From Linderina pennispora (taxonomy: Eukaryota > Kickxellomycota > Kickxellomycetes > Kickxellales > Kickxellaceae), in contig NW_024468306.1 in NCBI RefSeq assembly GCF_002104995.1, positions 1-51,608 of the forward strand: 51,608 bases of DNA. The letters are read 5' to 3'. The position numbers and the translations under genes are program-made. Positions 10,157-20,042 of this stretch are shown piece by piece. A model generated the notes under the pieces. It worked only from the letters and a program-made list of their open reading frames with translations. It did no database searches and was not told the DNA's origin. Every line of letters begins with the position of its first letter. Position 1 is the stretch's first letter.

Positions 10157-13100
10157 CTACATGGGCAGAGTCTTGAGGACATTGATGAGGTGCTTGATGC
10201 CAACCAGGTTGGTGGTGAGCTCGGAGTTGATAGTCATCAGCTCGGCCTGGTGGTGCAGGGCGGCCGGGAAGCGGCGGGCATCGAGTTCGCGCACCAGGGC
10301 CTGGAACACGGGCGCCAGCTGCTCCTTCTTGTTGACCTCGTCGCAGTTCATCAGATCAAACAACTGGTTCAGCCGCCGCTCCGCATCATCCACCATGCGC
10401 TTCTGGGCTGGCGCTGCAAACTGTTTGGCACGCGCAATGTGGGGGCCCAGAGCCACCACCACAGGCTTCCACTCGGCCGGCAGGTGTGACCGGTCACCGG
10501 CCGGGTACTTGGCCGTTGGCTTGGGCGTCGCTGGCTTGGCTGGCGTCGCTACACGTGCGGGCTGTGTGGCTCCAGGCGACACCACCTGGCCGCGCGATGC
10601 TTGCGCCACAGCACCCGGGCCGCCGGGCGCTGCACCGATGGCCGGTGGAATAAAGCCTGGCTGCTGCATCGGCTGCTGCATCGGCGGTTGGAACGGCTGT
10701 GCCTGCGGCTGCGGCGGTACATGCTGGGCCGCCGGGAACGGCACGCTGGCAGCGGGTGGGGGCGGCGCCGGCTTGCTCGTCGGAACAAATCCGCCGCGTG
10801 GAGGAGGTGGAGCCTGGGCAACGCCCGATGCCTGCGGGACAGGCGACCGCGCAGCGTTGAACGGTGCAATCGACGCAGGCGGCGGCGTGGCCCGGCCCTG
10901 CGGGAATGGGCTGACGATGGCGGCCGGCTTGGGGATGCCCTGCGGTGTGCGCTTGTTCGACTTGCTCACCATCGGCGGATCGTTCCAGGCGCCTTCCTCA
11001 CGGCGCGGCGGCGGAGTGCTGCCGCTGGGAATCGACGACGGATTCACCGGTTGCGGTGGTGGCGGGAAAACCGATGGCATCGTCGGCGCTGTCGGTGCGT
11101 AGGCTTGGGTCATCGACGGATAACCCGCCGATGCTGCTGGATAAGCAGACGACGCAACTGGGTAGCCCGGCGCCGGTGCACCGTAGCCAGGGGTGTAAGG
11201 AGCCGAGTAGTGCTGGGCAGTGGGCATATTAGCCGGCGCATAGCCTGGCTGAGAACCGTAGCCACCTGCAGCGCCGGTCGGCGGGTAGGCCGAGCTCTGC
11301 GTCGAGGGGTAGGCCTGCGACACCTGGCGCTGTTGCTGCTGCTGGGCGGGCTGGGTTACGGGTTGGACTGTAGGCTGGACCTCAGGTTGGACCTGGGCAC
11401 CATCGGCGGCCACTGGAGCGGCGGTCCACGGGGCATCAGCAGTGGCCGACAAGCGGTTACGCAGCGCAGCCAAGCCGTCCTCACCGGCCGGGGTGAAGCA
11501 GCGGTAGGATGCAGGAGTGCGCTCCAGGTACCGGCTGGCAATGTCCCGCAGGCCCTGCGACGCCAGGAAGTTGGCATACTCGATGTAAGCGTCGTACAGT
11601 GGCGCCAGCGGGAACGCCGCCTGCTCGTCGCCGAGCGCCGGGTCAATGTACTGCACAGCATTGCGGAACACCGACACCTTCTCCACCAGCGCATGCAGCG
11701 CCTGGATGCGCGCCGGGCCCTCGGCACCCTGTTCACGTGCAATCCAGATCCCCGCAACCTTCTCCAGGTTGCCAGACGCTAGATAGCACAGAACCGCATC
11801 GCTGAGCCGCTGGGCCTCGTCGAGCCGGTTGCCCAGCTCCTCGCACAGGCTGCTGAACTGGTCACCCTGCGCATACGTGCACAGAAGCGCCAGGATCTCG
11901 TCCCACTCGCCCAGATCTGCATTGCGGACAATGTCCGTCAGGTCGCCGCTAACAATACCATGCAGAAGCCGCACGTACGATGCCTGCTGCGCGCGCTTGC
12001 TGAAGTACGCCTGCTGCACACGCTGCGCAAGCTCTGCGCTGCCACACGTGGCCAGAATCAGCGCATCCGCAAACCGCTCCTGCTCAATGCACAGCTCCAC
12101 TGCTGCCTCGATGTCGCCAAGCAGAATCGCCCGCGTGATCAGCCCGTCAGCATCCTCTGTTGCGATGTCCTTGGACTTGTCGTAGATGCGGAATGCTCCT
12201 GCAAACGCCGCCTGCAGCGGCTGGGACTCACTTCCTGAGACTGCAGCGGCTGGCTCGCTGTCTGCCGTCTCGATGGGCTTGCTGAAGAAGTCGTCAGCCT
12301 CGGCATTGCCCGAGGTGGACTGTGCGAACGGGTTGTCGTCTTCCTTCGCCTCTTCTTTCTCTTCTTTCTCTTCTTCCTCCTTCTCCTCTTCCTCTTCCTC
12401 TTCCTCAGCAGGCTCCTCAGACGGCTCCTCAGACGGCTCCCTGGAAGCCTCCTCCTTCTCCTCCTTAGCCTTGGCCTTAATGAGCTCCTCAATGCGCGCC
12501 TTGACGCCAGTCTTGTCGAAGCCCAGGAAGCTAATAAGCTTATCACGAGCATTTGTGTCGAATAGAATCTGCAACACCTCCCATGACCGCTCCTGGTCAG
12601 TGCCCTTGCTCTGCTCCAGACGCTCGCGGCAGACCTCAGCTGCCTGGTCGTTCTGCAGCAGCTCCTCAAGCTGGACTGCCTGTTTGGCAAGCTCAGGCTC
12701 CGACGCAAACTCGCGAATACTGACCAGTGCCGGTGCGGGCAGTGCAGGCTGCGCGGGCTGGCCCGGCACCTGAGCCACTGGTGCCACCGCCGTCTTGCCA
12801 AACGAGATCAGCTTGCCGCCGAACCCAAACGTCGCTCCGCAGGGCCGCGCCAGCCACTTGGGTGGCCGCTTCAGCGATAGTGCAGGTGCAAACGCCGTGC
12901 TGGACTGCGGTGCAAACGGATCGTCTGAAACCGGCGCCACCGCACTCTCGATCGAGTCGTTCTCACGCGCCAGCGAATACAAGTTGATGCGCCCGTCGAA
13001 CGACGCCCCGCTGAGCAGGTTCGGGTTTGCCTGGTTCCACTGCACGTCGTACACCCAGTTGCTCGACGGTGGCAGCTCGCCGATGATCTCGCCGTTGACC

Positions 13101-13987
13101 GGGTTCCAGCACACCGTGCGGTTGTCCTTGCCGCTCGACAGCAGAAGCCCAGAGTCCTTGCGGCACCACGACAGCGACAGAATCCCGCGCTGGTGGCCCG
13201 AGAACGTCTGCGACGGTGCGTTGGCATTGCGCAGGTCCCAGAGCATGATCACCGGGTTGTTGTCGTCGCTGGACGCTGTCACCACCTGCGTAGCACTGGC
13301 TGGGTTCCACACAATCGCTGACACTCCAGCGCGTCCGCCGCCCATCATGCTGTTGTGCCCGATCACTCCCGGGCTGTTGAGCGACAGAACCTCGCGCCGC
13401 GAGCGCAGATCCCAGACAACCGACGACCCAGTGTTGCTGGCAGTAGCCAGAATATGCTGCACCTGGTTGTTCCACGACAGATCCGTCACATTCTCAATGC
13501 GCTGCGAGCGCGCTCCGGGCGAATACGACTTGTACTCGTTGACGATATCCCAGATAAACACCTCGCCATTGCTGGCTCCCGACGCCATCAGGTTCGACTG
13601 GAACGGGTTGAATTCGAGCCCGCCCACTGCGCCCGTATGCGCCGAGCTCGAGTGCAGAAGCGCCCCGTCAGCCTCCCCAGCAATCACCTTGGCAGGATCC
13701 CACAGAGCGACGTCACCGTTCTCCAGACCTCCCGCAATCACCCCCAGATCGTGGGAACCGACCTTGCCTGACCACGCCAGCCGCTGGAACCGTGCCGTAG
13801 CATCAACTTTGCCCACCGCACCTAGTGCTCCCTCTTCGTCCGAGCCCAGCTTGAAGATCTCAAGCTCCGACGTGTTGGAGAATGTGGCATCCATGGCGCC
13901 TGCAACCGTTCCAGCTGCAATGAGCGTCTCAGATTGCTGAGGCCCCCACGCTGGGATAGCCGTTCGTTCGATATACTGATAAACCAT
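10157..13987 (-). CDS. SEC31: Sec31, outer COPII coat subunit
   Basis: A 1276-residue protein with the Sec31 architecture. An N-terminal WD40 propeller covers roughly residues 1-340; repeats such as SHDLGVIAGG, NLMASGASNGEVFIWD and HQRGILSLSW are visible. A Glu/Lys-rich linker lies near residues 510-550, followed by an alpha-solenoid (ACE1-type) region with FADALILATCGSAEL. A long Pro/Gln/Ala/Gly-rich disordered segment follows, then a C-terminal helical domain ending ..LIKHLINVLKTLPM (as YQYIERTAIPAW opens the N-terminus). Sec31 forms heterotetramers with Sec13 as the COPII cage on ER exit sites and stimulates Sar1 GTP hydrolysis through its Pro-rich fragment. Length matches yeast and animal Sec31. 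The frame is continuous. It is transcribed divergently from the EH-domain gene, with 408 bp between the start codons. Confidence 0.95.
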   Translation of the reverse strand: MVYQYIERTAIPAWGPQQSETLIAAGTVAGAMDATFSNTSELEIFKLGSDEEGALGAVGKVDATARFQRLAWSGKVGSHDLGVIAGGLENGDVALWDPAKVIAGEADGALLHSSSAHTGAVGGLEFNPFQSNLMASGASNGEVFIWDIVNEYKSYSPGARSQRIENVTDLSWNNQVQHILATASNTGSSVVWDLRSRREVLSLNSPGVIGHNSMMGGGRAGVSAIVWNPASATQVVTASSDDNNPVIMLWDLRNANAPSQTFSGHQRGILSLSWCRKDSGLLLSSGKDNRTVCWNPVNGEIIGELPPSSNWVYDVQWNQANPNLLSGASFDGRINLYSLARENDSIESAVAPVSDDPFAPQSSTAFAPALSLKRPPKWLARPCGATFGFGGKLISFGKTAVAPVAQVPGQPAQPALPAPALVSIREFASEPELAKQAVQLEELLQNDQAAEVCRERLEQSKGTDQERSWEVLQILFDTNARDKLISFLGFDKTGVKARIEELIKAKAKEEKEEASREPSEEPSEEPAEEEEEEEEKEEEEKEEKEEAKEDDNPFAQSTSGNAEADDFFSKPIETADSEPAAAVSGSESQPLQAAFAGAFRIYDKSKDIATEDADGLITRAILLGDIEAAVELCIEQERFADALILATCGSAELAQRVQQAYFSKRAQQASYVRLLHGIVSGDLTDIVRNADLGEWDEILALLCTYAQGDQFSSLCEELGNRLDEAQRLSDAVLCYLASGNLEKVAGIWIAREQGAEGPARIQALHALVEKVSVFRNAVQYIDPALGDEQAAFPLAPLYDAYIEYANFLASQGLRDIASRYLERTPASYRCFTPAGEDGLAALRNRLSATADAPWTAAPVAADGAQVQPEVQPTVQPVTQPAQQQQQRQVSQAYPSTQSSAYPPTGAAGGYGSQPGYAPANMPTAQHYSAPYTPGYGAPAPGYPVASSAYPAASAGYPSMTQAYAPTAPTMPSVFPPPPQPVNPSSIPSGSTPPPRREEGAWNDPPMVSKSNKRTPQGIPKPAAIVSPFPQGRATPPPASIAPFNAARSPVPQASGVAQAPPPPRGGFVPTSKPAPPPPAASVPFPAAQHVPPQPQAQPFQPPMQQPMQQPGFIPPAIGAAPGGPGAVAQASRGQVVSPGATQPARVATPAKPATPKPTAKYPAGDRSHLPAEWKPVVVALGPHIARAKQFAAPAQKRMVDDAERRLNQLFDLMNCDEVNKKEQLAPVFQALVRELDARRFPAALHHQAELMTINSELTTNLVGIKHLINVLKTLPM

Positions 13988-14395
13988 CTAAACTCGCTTG
14001 CTCTTTATTCCAGGCAGAAAAATATGGATTTAGCTTTCTAGATGACGCGACAAATGAATATGGAATGGATGTGAGGAAATAAAATAGAGAAACGAGGGAG
14101 AATTGCAGAACAGCGCACGCCGTCCAGCAGTTTCGGACGGAGAATGAAACTCTCAAAACTGCAACGCTGGAGAGAGCTTGGCCCAATCAGGGCAACCCAA
14201 CGAATGCCAGGCACAGAGTGTGCGTGTGCATGAGAAGCTCAGTCTTCACCTGCCAGTTTGGCCGCGCTATGCGTGTGACGCCCGATCGACAGAATGGCTC
14301 TAGGCAGGTTTGACACATAAACATGCCTCTCCCTTGTCTTCATTTGCTGAAAGCAGCCTATACTCTTTTAATTTTTACCCGAGGTCCATTTGAAG
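13988..14395. promoter_or_regulatory. Divergent promoter region between SEC31 and the EH/SH3 scaffold gene
   Basis: A 408-bp gap between two divergent start codons, both for membrane-traffic genes. A pyrimidine-rich stretch and TTTTAATTTTTACCC precede the plus-strand ATG. I see no single diagnostic TATA box for SEC31. That this region drives both genes follows from position only. Confidence 0.5.
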
Positions 14396-17300
14396 ATGAA
14401 TGCCCAGCAAGGTGAGCACCTCCTCTCTCTCTCGGCCGACCCGACAACACACTGCATACCACTAATTCCATAGCGCTACTGCAGGGTTTCCGCAACTGAG
14501 CTTTATCCCAGCCACCGATGCGCCCAACTACGCGCAGACGTTTTACAGCAGCGTGCAGCCCGGGGCTACCAGAATCTCAGGCCAGACGGCTCGCACAATC
14601 CTGGAGCAGTCAAAGCTGTCGACTATGGATCTGGGCAAGATTTGGGAACTGTCAGACCCGCACCACGCCGGGTCGCTGTCGCTGCCAGAATTCATGCTGG
14701 CCTTGTTCTTGACACAGTGCCGCATCAACGGCAAGACCGTTCCGCCTGCGCTGCCATCCAAGATTTCAGCTGAGATCGAGGCTGCCAACAACGCTGCTGC
14801 CTCGGGAGGCTTTGCCCAGGCCAGTATGCCCGTCCCGGCTCCTGGATACCAGGCACAGCAACAGCCTCCAGTGCAGCCCCAGATTCAGTCGCAGATGCCT
14901 GCCCCCGGCTACCAGCAGCCACAGGCAATGAATGTTGCTATGCCCACGCCTTCATTCTACAGTGGCGGGCAGCAGGCACCAACGCTGGTTGCGCCCGCTG
15001 TTGCAGTCCCTGCAGATATCTCACCTGTGCAAGACTTTGAGTCACGATTCCCCGACATTGTCCCTATGGGCGGCGTGGCCGCGTCACTGAGCAGCGCCAA
15101 GCAGTCGTTCCAGCAGAATTTACTCAGCGGACGCATCGGCGAGAGCGAGCACAAGTGGGCGATCTCGACTTCAGAGAAGGCGCAGTACGAGGCGATTTTC
15201 CGGCGCTGGGACCCAGGCCACCGCGGTGTGCTGAAGGGCGAGCAGGCACGCGAGGTGTTTGCGCAATCTGGGCTTCCACAGCACGAGCTGGCAAAAGTCT
15301 GGAGTCTTGCCGACATCAACAACCAGGGCGAGCTCAACCTGGACGAATTCAGCGTTGCCATGCACTTGATCTTCCGCCGCATCGCCGGAGATCGCCTGCC
15401 GCAGGAGCTGCCGCAGGAACTGGTGCCGCGCAGCAGCAAGGACTTTATGGACTCGCTGGTCAACATGAAAGAGCAGCTGATGTTCAAGGACTTTAAAAAG
15501 ACACCCGTCAGGGTCACCACGCCCCTGCGCGCCTCCTCGGTTCCCGTTGAAGAAGACGATGCCAGCTATTCGGCATACAAGAGCGCGAACCGCCGCCGCA
15601 ACCAGGCTGGATCGAGCCGCCACGGCACATCGTCGGCGGAACCCACACCTGAGGCCACAGCGCCCGTCACTGCCGAGTCGGTCGAGCAGCTGCGTAAGAG
15701 CGTGCGCCAGCGCAAAGACGAGATTGCGTCTCTCAAGGCTGGCATCGAGTCAAAGCAGCAGTCTCGCACCGAGTCTCGCATCTCCGCCCGCTGGCGCATC
15801 GACGAGCTCAAGCGCGAGATCGAGGACCTCCATCGCACAATCCCAGACACAGTTGGCGGTGAGTCAGAGTACAGCAAGCAGCTGGCCCGCCGTGCCAAGC
15901 TCGCTCGTGGCATCGATGAGCTGACAAAGGACCTACCATCTCTGATTACAGAGTACGAACGCCTGGCCACTGAGCTTGCCGAAACCAAGCGCGATGTTGT
16001 GCGCAAGCGCGATGCCAAGGAGAACCCTAGCCCTGGGGTTAACACCAGCGGGATGTCGGAGATGGAGGCGAGGGCTGCCAGGCTCGTCGCCCAGCGCATG
16101 GCCGCGCTGACTGGTCAGGCACTCGACGGGGATGATAAGTCGAACGAGCGCATCAAGCACGAGATTGAGCGCGTCGATAAGCAGCACCACGAGCAGCTGT
16201 ACCGCGCAAAGGCTGTGCAGAATGGCATGGAAGATGTCAAGCGAGAGATTAACAAGTTTGATCTCAGTGCCGCTTCGGCTGCCGATACTAGCAAGTGGCA
16301 GGAGGGCGTTGGGCTCAAGAGCGAGGAAGTCAAGGAGTTGATCGACCGCCTCAAGCGCATCGAGAAGATCACCAAGCCAAAGTTCACTCCGTCACCCGAC
16401 AGTGTCTCGACGCTGCGCACCTCGGCGTTCTCTCCTGTCACCAGCCAGGGCATGGGGGCTACTCAGCAGTCGTCATCGGGTCCCAGCATTGCTGAGCGCC
16501 TGGCACAGGCAAAGACTAAGCAGGAGCGGGACCAGCTGCTCAAGGACATGGCGGAAGAGCGATTCCGCGAACGCCAGCGTGCTCTGGGTCTCCCAGTGGA
16601 CCCGGAGCCCGAAGCAAAGAAGCCAGAGCCGGCACAGCAAAACAGCAACCCGTTTGCTGCCGCCACTGCCAGCCAACAGCCAGTCGAGCCTACCCAATCT
16701 ACTGCTCCGTACAGCGGGCCAAATTTTGCCAACTCGCTCGAACTTGACAACTACAGTGACACTAGCTCAGAGGAGTGGGACAACGACTCGGATGACGAGC
16801 CTGAAAAGCATGCTGCTGCTGCTGCTGCTGTCGCTCCTGAAGCCTCCACCAGCCCCACTGAACCAGCCGCCCAAGTACCTGATCCAAACAACCCCTTCCA
16901 TGGTCTTATCGCCGCCGCCTCTGCCGACGGCAGTAAGACGCCTGCCGCAACCAAAGAAGAGAAGTTCGACCACGACAACTACCAGCAGCTGCGTCTGCGT
17001 GCCCTCTATCCGTACCATCCTGACGGTGCCGATGAACTGTCCATTGAGACTGGCGATCTGGTTGAGACTAAGCCCGTGCCGCTCGGCCGCCCATCGACGC
17101 TCGACCATTCAGACGAAGGCTGGATGTACGGTGTTATTTTGAAGGAGGCAGAGAGCGATTCTGGCGATGGCTGGGAGCCCAGTGGCAAGATCGGCTGGTT
17201 CCCGAAAGATTATGCTGAGACTCTGGGCGCCCCGGGATCCCGCGGCTGGAACAAGACCAAAGCCCTGTTTGGTACCGCCAAATACGACTATGAGCCGCAG

Positions 17301-17444
17301 CATGACGATGAGCTGAAGGTTGCCGTTGGGGACCGTGTGAGGGTTGTGGATGGCGACAAGGCCGAGAGCTGGTGGAAGGTGCGCAAGATCGGCGACAAGA
17401 AGGAAGGAATGCTGCCAGCCATGTACATCGACCTGGACGAGTAG
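14396..17444 (+). CDS. EH-EH-coiled-coil-SH3-SH3 endocytic scaffold (Pan1/intersectin-like)
   Basis: A two-exon gene: exon 1 is 14396-14411 (MNAQQ plus one base), the intron is 14412-14484 (GTGAGC...CTGCAG), and exon 2 is 14485-17444, giving 991 residues. Splicing restores the start of the first EH domain, which the longest uninterrupted frame would lose. EH1 covers about residues 7-100 (DPHHAGSLSLPEF loop) and EH2 about 235-330 (DINNQGELNLDEF loop). A long charged coiled coil spans about 400-640. NPF motifs occur near 727 and 808. Two SH3 domains close the protein at about 840-910 (ALYPYHPDGADELS) and 930-991 (AKYDYEPQHDDELK). EH domains bind NPF peptides of epsins and similar adaptors, and SH3 domains bind Pro-rich actin regulators, so the protein should act in clathrin-mediated endocytosis. 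Yeast Pan1 lacks SH3 domains, whereas intersectin has several. Confidence 0.88.
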
Positions 17445-17565
17445 TCACGAAGCCTTAGCAATTCACAATACAGCATATATGGCAGTCAGCAGTGGTCACA
17501 TACAAGCCGTTCACTTGGAGATGTAACGTTCAACAGCATTTGAAACTAGAACATCATCAAGAACT

Positions 17566-18870
17566 CTACATCCGCCTGATATAGGCATCGGCCTCTGACT
17601 GATTGGCTGGGTATCTCTGGTGCAGCAGTCTCAATCTGGCCTCCAGAACCATCGAATCCGAGTTGACCGCAGACTCGTCATCGCTGGGCTCCGGGAATGC
17701 GAGCTGGTACGCTGACTTCTTGGTCGACATCGTATCCAGCGACAGCACCTGAAGACCACTGTCACTAGAAGACTCTGTATCAATTTCCTGGCTTGGCTCG
17801 GCCCTGGCTTCCTTGTGCCGTGCCACCAGCGGATATTTCTTGGTTAGCTCCCTATTGACTTCTTTGATAACGCGAATGACTGAAGGATCGGTCACAAACA
17901 CCAGAAAGTTGGCCAGCACTGTGGCCGCGTGTCCAAACCACGCGAGCTTCTGCATATGGACGAATTTTGGAATTTCGCTCCTGTCCGTCAGCTGGATAGA
18001 GTACTGGATGTAGTAGTATGCGATATTGCAGCAGAACCAAGCCAGCGGCGCAATGGTATACATAGCGATACGCACCGCTGCATTGTAGACGTTGCGAGCT
18101 GCCCGCAGCCGCTGCTCCTCGTGCCACATCGTGGTCTTGCACTTGCTGGTCTTGCTGCTGGACAGGAATGCCTGGTTCTCGGCAGAGATCTTTTGCAGGC
18201 ATTTGTTGATCTCGCGCTGCTTCTGCAAAAGCGACAGGATAATGCGCGTGAATGTAATGACGTTGTAGAGCAAGCAGAGTGCCGGAGTCAGCATATAGGC
18301 ACACACCACAAACACCACAAACGAGGCTGTTCCTGGTTGGTATGGTTCGAATGCCGAGCAGTAGCCTTGTTTTGCAGCGATCCCCGTAAGCGTCGCCAAA
18401 TGAACCAGTGCTGCCAGAATCGGAACTAGGAAGTACAGATACTCGCAGTACTCGCGTGGAACCACCAGCCTGGGTCGCAAAAACATGATGTGCAGATTGA
18501 CGGCAATAGCCGTGGATGCGTAGACACCTGTGTATGTGACAAAGCCAGTGAAGAAATAATATGCCCGGCAGCCTGTGCTATTCCCTTTCACCACCTTGGT
18601 CAGCATGGTGAGGCCCAGGACGCAATCCATAAGCGCAATAAAGAAAATTAGACGTAGAGATGTACGGTTGACAAGAAAGCGGCGCCAGACGAAGACAGCG
18701 AGAAGGAAAATCACCATGACTGCGGCAAAGCCCGAAGCCAGGCCGTAGCCGAGGTGGAAGAGATAGTATTCATTCTTTACCTGCCCCATAGCTTCGGCAA
18801 GGATTTTGTCTGGATTGTCAGGCTCCAAGGATAATGCCCGCATCAAGAGCGTACTAGTAGATGAAGACAT
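17566..18870 (-). CDS. Seven-transmembrane receptor-like protein
   Basis: A 434-residue protein with an extracellular-type N-terminus of about 35 residues, seven hydrophobic helices between about residues 38 and 340, and a Ser-rich cytoplasmic tail with acidic clusters. Helix features resemble fungal GPCR-like (cAMP-receptor/secretin-like) proteins: polar residues in helix 2 (FFIALMDCVLGLTML), Cys in the first and second extracellular loops (CRAYYFF and GYCSAF, possible disulphide), and a large third cytoplasmic loop rich in Lys, Gln and Ser (LLQKQREINKCLQKIS). The ligand and G protein are unknown. The stop is 121 bp from that of the convergent EH-domain gene. Start 18870 is the first ATG and there is no sign of an intron. 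Confidence 0.7.
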   Translation of the reverse strand: MSSSTSTLLMRALSLEPDNPDKILAEAMGQVKNEYYLFHLGYGLASGFAAVMVIFLLAVFVWRRFLVNRTSLRLIFFIALMDCVLGLTMLTKVVKGNSTGCRAYYFFTGFVTYTGVYASTAIAVNLHIMFLRPRLVVPREYCEYLYFLVPILAALVHLATLTGIAAKQGYCSAFEPYQPGTASFVVFVVCAYMLTPALCLLYNVITFTRIILSLLQKQREINKCLQKISAENQAFLSSSKTSKCKTTMWHEEQRLRAARNVYNAAVRIAMYTIAPLAWFCCNIAYYYIQYSIQLTDRSEIPKFVHMQKLAWFGHAATVLANFLVFVTDPSVIRVIKEVNRELTKKYPLVARHKEARAEPSQEIDTESSSDSGLQVLSLDTMSTKKSAYQLAFPEPSDDESAVNSDSMVLEARLRLLHQRYPANQSEADAYIRRM

Positions 18871-20042
18871 TATAAGGAGCTAATATAGCAAGTATGGCGC
18901 TGTCTGATATAATAATAACAGCACGATGGGTGCAACATAAAAGAAAGGAAGGGAGATAAAAAAATACCATTGGCACAATATTTCAAGCACGATTGCCTCC
19001 GCAAGCAAAACCTTATATAATATTCAATGCGCAGTTGCTCAATGCAAATGGCATAGGTATTGGGACACCATCACCTCTTAATTCTATACAGACACAAGCA
19101 GGGAGATATACTCCATACAGTGAATTGTGCAAAAACAGCCAATCTGCAGTTTATTTGCAAATGCTCCAGGCTGTTGGTTGATTCCGACCAATGTCCAACG
19201 CTTAAAACCCCGAGTGGGAAGGAATATAAGTGCCTAGGAAATGAGCATGTCACTTGCAAAGAGAACCATCGATTATATTTTGAATGACAATAGTTTATCT
19301 GCGCTGAAAGGGATTGGAGTGATAGACACTATATAAATAAATTGTAATTCAGTAAGCGTGTCCTTGTGCAAATGGATCATCAGTCTCGCTCTGTCGTTAA
19401 GAAACTTCAGTCGCTTGTGCATTGTGACTTTATTGCAAATTCATACAATAATCATATTAATAGAAATATCATGCTACAAGCAGTTTGTGAACTAAGCGGA
19501 CACCGTGTGGAGAGCTGCTGTTGTCCGACAAGCCATTGTAATCTCTCAGCCATTAAAAATGAAGTGATTTTTTACTATACAAGCACGCGCTTATAGACGC
19601 TTTTGAATTGGCGATCGCTTCAGTCCTGATTTACATTGGAGTTCAGCTAAGCCAATGGCCATATCAAGATTCAACAAAATCCTTCAGCTGATACCGATAA
19701 CGACGTGCATACAAACACTCATGGAGGCATTTGGATGACTTGGATACGTGGTAATGCAGAAGAACCAACATTGTAAACAACTGTATAACCTATAGATATA
19801 TTGCTTTTCGAGCCAAGTCTGCAAATTGAAGTAAAACAATATCACAGATTGAAATGGCACATAATACTTATGACTACTAGAATTGCTCTGCTCACGATGC
19901 AAGCTCGGCTGCTAACCAGCATGAGTTGACATGTCGATAAGAGCATCACGGCAAACCGGTCATTTGAACGTGTCGGATGATTGTTGGTGCAATGGTGATC
20001 ATGGACATCTCCCATCTTGATGGCCTGCTCAGCGCAAGCGCT
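18871..20042. other. 1.2 kb gene-free, AT-rich interval
   Basis: This holds the promoter side of the 7TM gene and the flank of a degraded mobile-element gene. Open frames are short, without motifs and in low-GC sequence. I found no tRNA-like fold. Confidence 0.45.
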
